A stretch of DNA of 64,000 bases from Ambrosia x helenae. Taxonomy: Eukaryota > Streptophyta > Magnoliopsida > Asterales > Asteraceae. The stretch spans positions 99,797,188-99,861,187 of the forward strand of contig CM061225.1 of the NCBI GenBank assembly GCA_030844895.1, given 5' to 3'. Below the pieces are notes generated by a model. That model did not search any database, was not told the origin of the DNA, and saw only the letters and a list, made by a program, of their open reading frames with translations. Position 1 is the stretch's first letter, and each line of letters begins with the position of its first letter. This document shows, piece by piece, positions 1 through 10,346 of this stretch. The position numbers and the translations under genes were made by a program.

Positions 1-755
1 CTTAAAAACTTTATTACAAGCCAGTCTGAGCTGGACCAGACCGGAACAAGAGCCGAATTTTTGCTAATCTGAGACCCAGACTAGTAGGGGTAGGCTCTTT
101 CAGGTTCACCAAACAGCTTTCTCATAACTTTTCGCATACAAGCGTGTGATTGCCAAAAAATCAACAATTGTCTCCAAAAATCTAGAAAGATTATGAAAGA
201 TTCAAGTGGCCTTCCGATTTCCACTTAGCTAGTCTCCTTGGACTAGTTTTTGAGTCGTGTATGTCAACTTCAAACCGTTTGGTTTCTTTATGGCCGAAAG
301 TTAGAAATGTTAAGATTCAAGGTTTTAAAGTCAAGAAAGATCACCTCAACAAGCCATCACCAGTCACTTCTTAGAGCAACAAACGAAGGGGCTAAATTGT
401 ACAATATATACACCTCATATCAAGTTTAGTACCCTCCAAAAACTAAGATCAAATCATATTAAATTTGGTAGACAGCTTGATTTATGGTGGCTACTATCTT
501 ATGGTTGAGGGAAATCACTAAAATACAAGGCAGTGGTCCATTGCATACTTTTCACCAATACAAGACACCTTTTCATTTTCAACATTAACATCACAGTTTT
601 TATAAAATTATATTATGTAAAAGAGTCACATCTAACATGTTTTAATTATAAAACATAAACGTTACAGTTCTATAAATTAATGTTATGTAAAAAAGTCACA
701 TCCAACCTGTACTAATTATAAGTTAGAAGTTCTTCTTACTTTCTTTCACACATTA
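1..755. other. Unassigned AT-rich DNA
   Basis: I see no open frame of useful length, no terminal repeats and no recognisable protein similarity here. It may be intron or 3' flank of the possible minus-strand gene whose exons lie further right. Confidence 0.4.
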
Positions 756-772
756 AATATATGAATACGTTA

Positions 773-981
773 CCAATGATCTCTAGCCCAGCTGGTTTGA
801 GGTGAGAGGGTTTACCTCTTCAGAGGGTTTCCTCCCGGGGTTAGTCACGGGTTCGCTTCTCGTCTAGCGAAAAATCATACCCATTAAGGTGAAAGGGCCC
901 GGCGTGTGGGAGGACTCGAACTTATGACCTGTAGGTTGCTAGGACAAGGATTTCACCATTGAACTACGTCTTTCAAAATAT
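773..981 (+). mobile_element. tRNA-derived SINE copy 1, perfect 17-bp TSD
   Basis: This 209-bp insertion is flanked by an exact 17-bp direct repeat, AATATATGAATACGTTA, at 756-772 and 982-998. The 5' part resembles a tRNA: an A-box-like TAGCCCAGCTGG near 785 and a degenerate B box GGGTTCGCTTCTC near 849. The 3' part resembles a second tRNA in the opposite orientation: read on the minus strand it has TAGTTCAATGGT and AAGTTCGAGTCC. The tail is CTTTCAAA rather than a long poly-A. A second copy with the same plan lies at 37,617-37,841. Long, variable TSDs and tRNA-like heads are SINE hallmarks. The element probably sits in an intron of the possible minus-strand gene. Confidence 0.8.
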
Positions 982-1013
982 AATATATGAATACGTTAAT
1001 GTTTTTTACTTAC

Positions 1014-1101
1014 TTTCCTAGTTTGCCGTAGCTGTCCTGTAATGTAACAGTCCTGCTGAAAATTTTTCCGCGTGTTGAATCCTTGTCAGTCACAAAATCG
1101 C
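1014..1101 (-). CDS. Possible exon of an unidentified gene
   Basis: On the minus strand an 88-nt open block is bordered by a strong donor (GTAAGT, plus-strand 1008-1013) and an acceptor AG. It encodes a polar stretch containing DFVTDKDSTRGKIFSRTVTL. I do not recognise the family. Together with the candidate exon at 1425-1537 it may be the remains or part of a host gene running leftwards, but connecting exons are not evident and one intermediate segment has stops in the expected phase. It could also be chance. Confidence 0.3.
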
Positions 1102-1424
1102 CTGCCATGACAATCCGAAGAAATACAAAAACTTGTGTAATTGGTAAAAAAAATATTTTAGAAAAGAGAAAACACGGTTTAAGAATTTACCGATCCTTTT
1201 AAAGTGAAATTCGCCATCTGTTTGCGAATTTCGAAGGGGTGGTTATACAATGAACATGGTCTTACCACGTTATATTCATATGATTTAGATCATCAAGGAA
1301 GTTGTCAAGTTCTCCTCATACAAAAGTGATTAGTTTACCTAATGAAGTCAATTAAAATAAAATAATAATTAATAAAAATCACAACCTTAGAAAGTAAGAG
1401 TTTATTGAATAGTTTGATTTCAAC

Positions 1425-1537
1425 CTTCAACGTGTCAACCCTAGGAGAAGGCTGTGCAACCCACTGAAGAAGTGAAGAACCCACTGCAGAATAAAGTTTC
1501 AATGACAAATGGGAACTCAAATCATCCAACATGTACA
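1425..1537 (-). CDS. Possible exon of an unidentified gene
   Basis: This minus-strand block of 113 nt has a pyrimidine-rich acceptor (TTTGTTTTTCAG) and a GT donor directly after an AAG codon. It encodes YMLDDLSSHLSLKLYSAVGS followed by a stretch ending in VDTLK. The composition is coding-like and unlike the flanking AT-rich sequence. I do not recognise the protein. No start codon or complete gene model can be built inside the window, so the call rests on splice-site fit and composition only. Confidence 0.35.
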
Positions 1538-1796
1538 CTGAAAAACAAATCAAACTATGCAAGTTTGACTTGGCTTTGGTTTCGTCTTTTTGTCAGGATC
1601 ACTATCTCAATAGCTGTCTTTTAGTTATTAGAAAGCACCACTTATGCACACTTGATGGGAAATGCCTGTCCGTAGAGCATTGTTACGGATTAGCTGTATA
1701 ATTAAATCTGTTTGCCCAAAAGTTAGGAGGATTAAATATATCAGTATTAATATGTACCTGAGTAGAATTATCTTTCCAGGAGCAAGGCCATAGACT

Positions 1797-1955
1797 TAGT
1801 AGCGTACTTAGCATAGGAGGAGGGGTTGCGCCCGTTACCCCTCAATTTTTCCGGCGTAGTGGAAAATTTGCGTAATTTTGATGTTTTTTTGTATTACGTT
1901 ACCCCTAAATATCACTAAATGTTACCCCTAAAATTTTGGTCTAGATCCGCCACTC
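1797..1955. mobile_element. hAT-like MITE with imperfect TSD
   Basis: The ends form an approximate inverted repeat: AGTAGCGTACTTAG on the left against AGTGGCGGATCTAG read inwards from the right. Flanks CATAGACT (1789-1796) and CATAGAGA (1956-1963) match at 6 of 8 positions, as in an eroded 8-bp hAT duplication. The body is 159 bp and non-coding, with repeated GTTACCCCTAAA motifs. The AGTGGCGGATC terminus is typical of plant hAT-derived sequences. Confidence 0.45.
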
Positions 1956-2012
1956 CATAGAGAGAAGAAAAACAAAATTTATTAAATTTATACATATTAC
2001 ACAATCATATCC

Positions 2013-2112
2013 TGTATGTATGTATGTATGTATGTATGTATGTATGTATGTATGTATGTATGTATGTATGTATGTATGTATGTATGTATGTATGTATGTA
2101 TGTATGTATGTA

Positions 2113-2149
<37 letters not shown>

Positions 2150-2262
2150 ATGCATGTATGTATGTATGTATGTATGTATGTATGTATGTATGTATGTATG
2201 TATGTATGTATGTATGTATGTATGTATGTATGTATGTATGTATGTATGTATGTGCGCGCGCG
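2013..2262. repeat. TATG tetranucleotide microsatellite with GT and GC interruptions
   Basis: About 60 tandem TATG/GTAT units are interrupted by a (GT)n block near 2112-2131 and end in GCGCGCGC. Long frames through it on both strands, encoding MYVC or YIHT repeats, are artefacts of the repeat. Confidence 0.95.
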
Positions 2263-2270
2263 CATGTGGT

Positions 2271-2458
2271 CAGTGGCGAAGCTTGGTTCGCCAATCGGCG
2301 GGGGCCGGACTCAATTTTTTTCTGTTGGTAGTGGCAAATCGGCGGGGGCCGGACTCAACCCGGACTAAATTTACCTACGAAAATCGCAAATTTCCACTAC
2401 TGCGCCAAAAAACAGGGGGGCCAAGGCCACCCCTAGCCCTCACAATACTTCGCCCCTG
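2271..2458. mobile_element. hAT-type MITE with perfect 8-bp TSD
   Basis: The 188-bp body starts CAGTGGCGAAG and ends with CTTCGCCCCTG, an 11-bp inverted repeat with one mismatch. It is flanked by exact 8-bp direct repeats CATGTGGT at 2263-2270 and 2459-2466. Eight-base duplications and CAGNGGCG termini are diagnostic of the hAT superfamily. Inside, the block AATCGGCGGGGGCCGGACTC is tandemly duplicated near 2292 and 2338. No coding capacity. It landed exactly at the edge of the TATG microsatellite. Confidence 0.85.
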
Positions 2459-2466
2459 CATGTGGT

Positions 2467-2889
2467 GTAGGTATAGGGGCAAATTCGTTTCACAACCAAT
2501 AACATGTTGAAAACAGCGAGAACCGCATAATGCATGTGTACATAGTGAGAAAAAGATAAATAGAAACGGTGAGAGAGAAATAAGGTGGTTGCGTAACCAT
2601 CTTGTGTATCTTATTCAAAGCAATTGATTCAGTTGTACCAATGCATTGTGCGGTTCTCAACATATTAGTGGTTTCGAAATGAATACCCATATGTGTGTGT
2701 ATAGAGAGAAAGAGAGAGAGAGACTGAGAGAGTCAACCTTGTAGTATGATGATGCATCCTCAGTCCTCACCAAGAGCAACTGGCCATTTCGTTGCATCAT
2801 GTTCAATTACTGAACATGGCTTGAGATTAGTAATAACCACATATAACCCAATAAGCCTAAAGATTAATAATCGCAACATAATTAAAATT

Positions 2890-2893
<4 letters not shown>
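2467..2893. other. Unassigned DNA with short GA tract
   Basis: Nothing recognisable was found apart from a short GA-rich run near 2703-2725. Short frames on both strands overlap each other and show no domain. Confidence 0.4.

Positions 2894-2920
<27 letters not shown>
2894..2920. repeat. (TA)n tract, left border of the element cluster
   Basis: Pure TA dinucleotides immediately precede the first of three inverted-repeat elements. With the tracts at 3348-3395, 6147-6198 and 22689-22736 it appears to be a remnant of one ancestral TA microsatellite. Confidence 0.9.
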
Positions 2921-3344
2921 GTGGAAGGATAGGGAGAAAACCCTCCAAAATGAAAAAACTCTAGAAAACCCTCAAAAAAACCTACTTCTCGAGCTTTTTT
3001 TTAAAAAAAAAATTAGGGCATGTAATATACATGTTTTTAAGTGTTTTGAGCCAAAAAAATAAAAAAAGCGCCGAAGGGTTTTTTTTTTTAAAAAAAAATA
3101 AGTTTTGCATCATAACACATGTTACCAGTGCAAAAAATAAGCTAACATGTGTTATGATGCAAAACTTATTTTTTTTTTAAAAAAAAAAAACCCTTCGGCG
3201 TTTTTTTGATTTTTTTGGCTCAAAACACTTAAAAACATGTATATTACATGCCCTAATTTTTAAAAAAAAAAAAGCTCGGGAAGTAGGTTTTTTTGAGGGT
3301 TTTCTAGAGTTTTCTCATTATTTAGGGTTTTCTGTGGATCCATC

Positions 3345-3347
<3 letters not shown>
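2921..3347. mobile_element. Foldback (near-palindromic) TIR element flanked by (TA)n
   Basis: A 427-bp element begins GTGGAAGGATAGGG and ends, read inwards, with GGGGATGGATCC. Its two arms, roughly 2945-3130 and 3133-3315, are nearly perfect inverse copies around a short spacer near 3131, so a transcript would fold into a hairpin of about 170 bp. Landmarks repeated on both arms are CTCTAGAAAACCCTC, the AGGGCATGTAATATACATG block and CATAACACATGTTA. It has no coding capacity and is bounded on both sides by TA microsatellite. Confidence 0.85.

Positions 3348-3395
<48 letters not shown>
3348..3395. repeat. (TA)n tract between elements 1 and 2
   Basis: Pure TA dinucleotides of about 48 bp form the only sequence between two inverted-repeat elements. 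Confidence 0.95.
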
Positions 3396-3398
<3 letters not shown>

Positions 3399-4134
3399 CA
3401 AGGATTAAATAAAAACCCTCCTATTTTGAAGAAACCTAGTAAACTTAATCTAGACCATTGATCTAAAGTGATCAATGGCCTAGATTGATTCTACATTATT
3501 TTAATAAATTAATTAAGGTAGATGACAAAAAAAGGGCACAATGGTCAAATGTCATTTTCTGAAAAGCAGATATGACAAGTGGACCCCACACATGTCACAT
3601 CATCTCTCTCATACTTTTGTGATCATTGTCCTAAATCTGTCAGGACGTCATGTTACATATGTAACATATGTAGTGTTGCATACATTAAAATGTTGATTTA
3701 TTATTTTTTTTACTAGACCATATTTTTTTTCGTTTTATTATACCAGCACCAGAATTGTTGCATACGTAACGGGAATTGATATGGTTATAGACACATAGAT
3801 TGCATAAAATCAATTGAAAACTTTACAGATCAAAAAAACATTCAAATGTACACAAAGAATTGTTTCTTACAAAGTGCTAAAAACAAACAAAACGGTCATT
3901 ACAATCAACAAATGCTAAAAAAACTATCATAAATAAAAAAAATTGTCTACACTTCATTCTTGATAATCATCTTCATCTTTAATGCAAAAAAAATATGCTC
4001 ACCTGCAAAAATAAAACAAAAATCATCAAAAAAAAACATACGAAACTGATACAAACAAACATTGTTTTATCCATTTACTTATCAAGATTATCAAACTTAA
4101 CTTAGAAGGAATGTTATATAACTGCATAGATGTG

Positions 4135-4440
4135 TAACATACGCAACTTAATTCTGCTGTTACATACGAAATAGACGCAAACATATATTTGATCCCATGA
4201 TTAATGACTTTTGTTTTAATTAATATATAGTAAAAAATCAAAAACTAATTTATACCAACTTAGTTCTGCTGTTACATACGAAACAGACACAACATAGATT
4301 TGATCCCATGTGTAACTGATGAAAGTCAGAAAATCAAACCTTTGTATCTGGTAAAAAAATCAAAAACTAATTTATACCAACTTAGTTCTGCTGTTACATA
4401 CGAAACAGACGCAACATAGATTTCATCCCATGATTAATAA
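4135..4440. repeat. Degenerate tandem repeat inside element 2
   Basis: Three copies of a unit of about 120 bp contain CTGCTGTTACATACGAAA followed by TTTGATCCCATG or TTTCATCCCATG, near 4155, 4270 and 4390. They are non-coding. The GTTACATACG core belongs to a family of GTTAC/GTAAC motifs scattered through elements 2 and 3. Confidence 0.75.
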
Positions 4441-5188
4441 CTTTTGTTTAATATATATATTAAGAAAGGTTAATTAATATGTAAACCTACGAGTTAACTT
4501 ATGCTACCTACATGTAAAAAAATATACTAATCGATTCACATGATTTTACAAAAACATACTATCCATTAGTATTACTAATCAAAAAAACGATTCAAAAATC
4601 GGATGACATAATATTTAATATTTTATGTTATTGAAATAAAAAATTAAAAAAATACTAACCTAATTCAAACATAAAATACAAACAAAAATGCATCAATTTT
4701 GACCTGAACTAACTAAGAAATACAACCTTTTGAAAACTATATTTTTTATGTAAAATAATAGTGTACTAAAACAATCACAATACTATTATTAAAGATCTAA
4801 AAAGACATTTTCTGTAAAAAAACACATAGGTAACATAAAAAAAACTCATACATTCGAAAACAAAAAAAAGACAGACATGGTGCAAAAACACACGAGTGTT
4901 ACATGTGTAACAGGAAAACACAGCAAAAACTTTTGTAGTCTGCAGTAAACATAGAGCAGAAATTTGATATGCTAGAAAACAAAGAAAACAGAATTTGACT
5001 GCAAAAAAACGGATATGCTACACACGTAACAGCCTAACTCAGCACAAAGATTATACGAAAATATAGACGATAAAAACACCCTAACTAAAAAAAAAAAACA
5101 CCATGAATCTATAACTTAGAAAAAAACAGATCGAAATGTCCTAATCACTAAACAAACTTAAAAAAAAATTAATCACTTATTTCACACT

Positions 5189-5189
<1 letters not shown>

Positions 5190-5225
<36 letters not shown>

Positions 5226-5379
5226 GAAGAAGAACACTAATTCCCTACTTAAAGAAGACATTGCAATCCTCTGCTCCCTAAACCAACACAACCATTAATA
5301 TTCTTACAAAGCAGATCTATAAAACCCTAAAAGAAAAAAAAAATTCTAAAAATGAAATTCATCCAAATAATTTAATTTA

Positions 5380-5415
<36 letters not shown>
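5190..5415. repeat. Two AAT trinucleotide microsatellites
   Basis: Runs of AAT occur at about 5190-5224 and 5380-5414 within element 2. A similar run in element 3 (near 21772-21814) lies at an equivalent position, which supports common ancestry of the two elements. Confidence 0.85.
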
Positions 5416-6144
5416 TAGTAAATTTTTTATTTTTCCAAAAAGAAGCCCAACAAAAAACCAGATCCTCATAAGCCCAGATCTTTAAATATAAAATAAAAAT
5501 AACCTATTTTTTAAAGACAGATATGAACACCAACAAAGTTTTGATTTTTTTTTAATAAAGAAAAAAAAGCAAGCAGCTTTAAACTACTGGGAATCTAAGA
5601 TGCAAAAATAAAGAAAAGGGGGTTACAAATGGGCATCAAAAAGCAACGTATACCTACAAATATGCAAAAATAAAGATGCAAAATAAAACAATATATGCAC
5701 ATAAAAAGGGGGAATTAATCATTCATAACCTGGTTCGTCTTCTCCGGTCGTCTTCTCGGGTGGTCTTTGCCGGTCGTCTTCCCCGGTGGTGTTTTCCAGT
5801 CGTCCTGTACGAGATGACAGTGATGTTGTGGTGGTGGTGGTTCGAGATGATGATGATGGTGGTGGGTTAAGGGTGGTCCATGATCTTCCAAGAAAAAAAT
5901 TATACAGAGAGAGAGAGAGAGAGGTAGATTAAGATGAGAGGAGAAGAAGATGAGAGGGAATTGAAAATTTGAAATGGGAGAGAGAGAAGAAGTATTATAT
6001 ATGTGGTGGTGGGTGCAAAATTACTATAATAGCCCTTGTTAAATAAAAAATAATTGATTTAGATGGATGATGTGGAGCATTGTGAACCATTAGATGGGTT
6101 TGTGGGGGTTTCTTCATTTTGGAAGGTTTTTTGTATATACTTGG

Positions 6145-6146
<2 letters not shown>

Positions 6147-6198
<52 letters not shown>
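6147..6198. repeat. (TA)n tract between elements 2 and 3
   Basis: About 52 bp of pure TA separates two related inverted-repeat elements. Confidence 0.95.
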
Positions 6199-6201
<3 letters not shown>

Positions 6202-6799
6202 GAAGGATTAAATAAAAACTCACTCAAATTGAAGAAACCTAGTAAACTAAATGTGAGCCATTGATCAAAATAGATGGATGGTTAAGATTCATTCTACATT
6301 ATTTTATTAGATTTATTAAGGTAGATGACAAAAAAGGGCACAATGGTCAAATGCCATTTTCTGAAAAGCCGATATGACAGTGTGGACCCCACACATGTCA
6401 CATCATCTCTCTCATACTTTTGTGACCATGGTCCTAGATCTGTCAGCACGTCATGTTACATATGTAACATATGCAGTGTTGCGTACGTTAAAATTGCACA
6501 GATTGTATATAATCAATTAAAAACTTTATAGATCAAAAAACATTCAAATGTACACAATAAATTGTTAAGTAGGGATGCATTGCATGACAATACAAAAAAC
6601 TTGCAAATAAAACATACTACTGAAAAAAGTTATACATTATATTGTTCATCTTGTATCAACCACAAAAACATAAATATTAAAAGATTCATACACCACCCCT
6701 TGGCATCCAATAACCATTCTTTTCATAAAAAGCCAAATCTTCATATGTAATATGTAGACCTAGACATCCTGCATTGCAACCAACAGTGGCAGACGGCAT

Positions 6800-7309
6800 C
6801 TAATAACCATACTTGACATAAAAAGCCCATTGTTCCTCGGTATAACCTATACCCTCCCATTCTGCCCTAATACGCCCACCTTCCTGAGACGTAACCGACA
6901 GCCCAGGTTTCTTAAATTGAGGTTCATACGGTTCTTCATATTCAGCCCCTGGATATGATTCGTAACCAACAGCCCATTCAGGTGTGTAACTTACATCATG
7001 CCCATCATCCTCCGGTGTCATATAGTCTTCTGGTGGCGGATATTCTTCGGGGAAAACGTAATCAAATGCCGCATTCCAATCAAAATCTTCGTCGCTTACA
7101 AACCCATCATCCCCCTGCTCTAAGGGTATAACCGGTTCTAGGGGCGGGATAACCGGGTCAACAGGGGGTAGGGGTTCATGTTCAGCTGCAACAGGGATGA
7201 TATCTAGTTCAACAGGTGGGGGTAATTCAGGTGCAATTGCCATGTCCGGTTCATTTTGAGGTGGCTCGTGTGCGATTGGGTTGAGATGCTGACGGACCTC
7301 AAAAACCAA
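6800..7309 (-). CDS. Acidic proline/glutamate-rich protein, 169 aa, function unknown
   Basis: This is the only substantial open frame in the TA-flanked elements. The N-terminal half is rich in P, E, D, V and I with repeated PPVDP, PPLEP and PPVELD motifs. The middle is strongly acidic (DDGFVSDEDFDWNAAFDY). The C-terminal part has many aromatic residues and a short basic patch (QFKKPG), ending YTEEQWAFYVKYGY. No transposase, zinc-finger or protease signature is visible. It resembles acidic proline-rich linker regions of plant retroelement polyproteins in composition only, and it could equally be a captured host fragment. The initiating ATG at 7309 is the first in frame; a larger spliced protein cannot be excluded. 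The frame is uninterrupted although its surroundings are non-coding and AT-rich. Confidence 0.4.
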   Translation of the reverse strand: MVFEVRQHLNPIAHEPPQNEPDMAIAPELPPPVELDIIPVAAEHEPLPPVDPVIPPLEPVIPLEQGDDGFVSDEDFDWNAAFDYVFPEEYPPPEDYMTPEDDGHDVSYTPEWAVGYESYPGAEYEEPYEPQFKKPGLSVTSQEGGRIRAEWEGIGYTEEQWAFYVKYGY

Positions 7310-7731
7310 CGAAGGGGAGTGCTGGGGTTGGAATTCATGATTCGACTAAAAAAGCACCTGTAACATATGTTATCACAGAGTAAATGTGGACATTTTTAAT
7401 ATGAAAAACAAAAAAAAGAACAAACTAATGTTGTGTGCGGAAAACGGCTTATTTAATGTACAATAAGGAGCCATGGCAAAATCGAGTATTCCGTGTGTAA
7501 ACAGGCGTTTTTTGTCTGCAAACACATACAAACCTTTGTAGTCTGCAAACATCAAACATTCTGACTGCACACAACACACATTCACAGCAAAAAAAAGATA
7601 TGCTACACACGTAACACCTTAACTTACACACATAGATATGGTATAACTAAACACAGATAAAACACCTTAACAAAATTGTGACATCCGTCACTTTTTTTTT
7701 CATTATATATATACATATAAATATTTTTTTA

Positions 7732-7771
<40 letters not shown>

Positions 7772-7974
7772 TAAAAAAATTCAGATTTTATTATATACAT
7801 TTTTTTTTTTTTTTACCATCTCCAAACCATAACCAAACCATAACCCATTAACTTAACCCAACACCCCTAACCCAACCATCTCCTCCCTGAAGCCCAAATG
7901 CTGCTTGGCCCATCACCCACGAAGCCCATCAGCGAGGCCCAGCTCCACTCTTCCTTCTACCTGTTTTAAAAAAA

Positions 7975-8050
7975 AAAATGTTGCTCCAGGGGTTCGAACC
8001 GGGGACCTTCCAGACGCCACCCTCACTCACCAACCATCTAAGCTATGTAG
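7975..8050 (-). other. tRNA-like module, antisense, in LTR1
   Basis: Read on the minus strand, an A-box-like TAGCTTAGATGGTTGG (plus 8030-8045) is followed by a B-box-like GGTTCGAACCC (plus 7990-8000) and then, downstream on the same strand, by a T-run (the A-run at plus 7968-7977). A-box to B-box spacing is about 30 bp, within the tRNA range. The acceptor stem does not pair convincingly, so it is not a functional tRNA. Equivalent modules occur in LTR2 (about 13190-13265) and LTR3 (about 18405-18480). Confidence 0.75.
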
Positions 8051-8670
8051 GTTATTTGATTTTTATTCAAATCAATTTTTATTTATAACCTTTTAAATGC
8101 TGCTGCTACTGGACGCTGTCATGAACAGACACGCGAACCAGCCAGCATTTCTCAACTTTTGGCCTTGATTGACCTTAATATTGGAAACAATTGACTATAG
8201 AACTCGCGTAAATAATTAATACATCAAACCCGCGTCCATTACACATCAATTAACCATAAATCATTGACTAATTTGATTGATTACGCGTATGGACTTTAAG
8301 GTTTAGTCAAACCTTCCAATTAACCTATACATCGATCCTCAGTATAAATTGGACACCTACGAAGCATCACAACTCGCCACTCAATCTTTCTCAACCTCCA
8401 ATTCTCTCTGAAACACTCTAAATATTATTATCTTGTTCGTAGTTTGACTATTTCTTTGACCCGGCAATCATACTAAATTCAACACTGTGAGTCTCATTTC
8501 TTTTGTGGGTTATGTTCATCGGCCATCATACAGCAATAGCCCTATGGTTAATCAGGCTATTGATGTGTGATTTGGCCAATTGCAAATTCTAGGGCTCGTT
8601 CGTGTTATTTGGGGATAAACTTGATTTGTGTATTCGTATATAATTAATTTTGAACGGAAAACATCACAAC

Positions 8671-8752
8671 CACCGGCCTAGGCCAAGTGGTTGTGACCTT
8701 GTTGCAACTCAGAGGTCACCCGGGTTCGAGTCCCGGCTCTGACCGGTTTTGT
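8671..8752 (+). other. tRNA-like module, sense, in LTR1
   Basis: A-box-like GGCCAAGTGGTT lies at 8681-8692. A perfect 5-bp T-stem with 7-nt loop, CCGGGTTCGAGTCCCGG, spans 8720-8736 and includes the B box at 8723-8733. TTTT follows at 8747, with longer T-runs after it, as expected of a Pol III terminator. The 5' acceptor strand does not pair with the 3' side. Equivalent modules occur in LTR2 (13886-13967) and LTR3 (about 19102-19182). Confidence 0.8.
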
Positions 8753-10332
8753 TCCTTTTTTTCTTCTTTTTTTTTTAAACAAACAATTATATATATATAT
8801 ATATATATATTAAAAACCTTTTTATCTTTTAAATTCATTTTAAAATATCAAAACTATTTTATAAATTCTAAAAAAATTACATTTGTTTAATCTAACATAA
8901 AAGTTTCATTTATAATTTTTATTTTTCAGAAATTCATTTATTTAATATTTATAATAATTAAATCATTTTTATACTATTAGATTTATAAAAATCCATTTAT
9001 ATATCAAAACAACTTTATTAAATTCTCCAAAAATTATCCTGACTTTTTATAAAGATAAACTTTACTGAAATAATTTTTAATTCAGTAAAATCATTTATTT
9101 TATATTTTTAATCAATTTTTGTTAGATTTAATCATAATTAAATCATAATAAATCCAATTTTCATCATTTTTGCACCAAAATTTTATACAAATTATTTTTA
9201 ATTATTTGGAGCAGAAATATGATTTTTAAAATAAGAAATCTTTAATTTTAGTATTTTTGAATATTAAAGTTAAATGTTGGCTATTTATAAATAAATAGAT
9301 TTAAAAATCTATTTTAAATGAAATAATTTTATAAAAGTTATTTCTATACTTCAAACACTGTATTGTGTACATTCTAAATTCAAATTTTATTAAGAGACTT
9401 TTTATTTAATTATTTATTAAATTTCTCATAATTAATAGACAATTTGATTATTAAACAAATAAACTTTATCCCCAATTCGAAGCCCTAGAAATACGTGTAT
9501 CCTAGAGTTATTTCACTCATACATTATCAATTACTTTAGGTTAATCATTTGGGAGTAATCTCAAATTCATATTTCGTTGTCCAAGTCCAAATTCAAGTTA
9601 TTACGTGAACTGTGAGTATTCCTACCCCTTTTTGCTTTTATACATTTTTGGGGTGTTACATGTACACTATTACAATTTCAAATACAAGATTACATTTTTA
9701 CAATACAATTCTAGTACTATGTGCATTGCTTACAACGTGCTTTATGCTTAGACAATACATGTGGATTACATTTGTACTTAGTGAAATCATTAACATGGTA
9801 CAAGCCGACCTTAACATTGGATAGCGCTATTTGGATTGACAACCCGCCTAGATTGATTCTCCCCCTTTTTCATCGGAGAATCCGTGGCCAGTGTTAAGTT
9901 ATCATCCATTTATTGGTTGAGTACACTACAGTTCATACAGTACATTATACAGTCACAGGGTTGATTTCGCTCATTTGTATGATACATGGTTTACATATCC
10001 ACACTGTAGCTTGCACTTGAATTGTATAACTTTTTAACCTACTATATATATCAAATCTAGGAATGCTCACCAACATTTCATATGTTGACCAAATCTATTT
10101 GTACATGTTTCAGGTGCAGTTTGATCTAGTGCTTTAGCAAGGAACATTTAGTGTTTTATTTCAATTCAGTCATTTCAATATTTACATTTCATTTAGACAA
10201 TGTAATTTCCATTTCCATGTAAGACAATTTTGGATTATTCAATAATATTTACATTTTAGTACCATGAGCTTTTGAACAATCGTCACTACGTGGCACCTCG
10301 ATGATTCCGCCATCGGTTGGGGTGTTACAGAT

Positions 10333-10346
10333 TGGTATCAGAGCCA
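10333..10346 (+). other. Primer-binding site, initiator tRNA-Met
   Basis: TGGTATCAGAGCCA begins 3 bp after the end of LTR1 and matches the complement of the 3' end of plant initiator tRNA-Met. An identical site is at 15549-15562 after LTR2. Confidence 0.9.

Larger units (their letters stand above)
3396..6146. mobile_element. TA-flanked inverted-repeat element 2 (non-autonomous)
   Basis: The element starts GGGCAAGGATTAAATAAAAA and ends in a sequence that, read inwards, begins GGCCAAGTATATAC and reaches AATGAAGAAACC, matching the TTTGAAGAAACC of the left end. The terminal repeats are therefore imperfect over about 40 bp. Both flanks are (TA)n. The interior is AT-rich, has no transposase and contains tandem repeats, AAT microsatellites and blocks shared with element 3, for example 4801-4960 against 20826-20985. 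It also ends, like element 3, in a GA-rich and GGTCGTCTTC-rich block near 5730-5960. I cannot assign a superfamily with certainty. Confidence 0.75.
7677..10329 (+). repeat. LTR1 of array 1
   Basis: This 2,653-bp LTR starts TGTGACATCC, ends GGTGTTACA and is nearly identical to LTR2 and LTR3. It has variable (AT)n and (AAT)n tracts near its start and one antisense and one sense tRNA-like module. It differs from LTR2 and LTR3 at a few sites, for example AAAAGTTATT near 9326 where the others read AAAAATTATT. Confidence 0.92.

Noticed and set aside
1941..2510. Long frames encoding (MYVC)n or (YIHT)n
   Set aside because: They are translations of the TATG microsatellite in several frames and on both strands at once.
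7905..8096. 60-75 codon frames repeated in each LTR (for example MAHHPRSPSARPSS, MVVTLLQLRGHPGSS, MSIPTPFCFYTF)
   Set aside because: They are carried along by LTR duplication, cross the tRNA-like modules and change frame between near-identical LTRs, so they are not proteins.
8671..8752. Functional tRNA genes in the LTRs and SINEs
   Set aside because: T-arms are good but acceptor stems do not pair and anticodon arms are not convincing. They are tRNA-like relics or promoters only.
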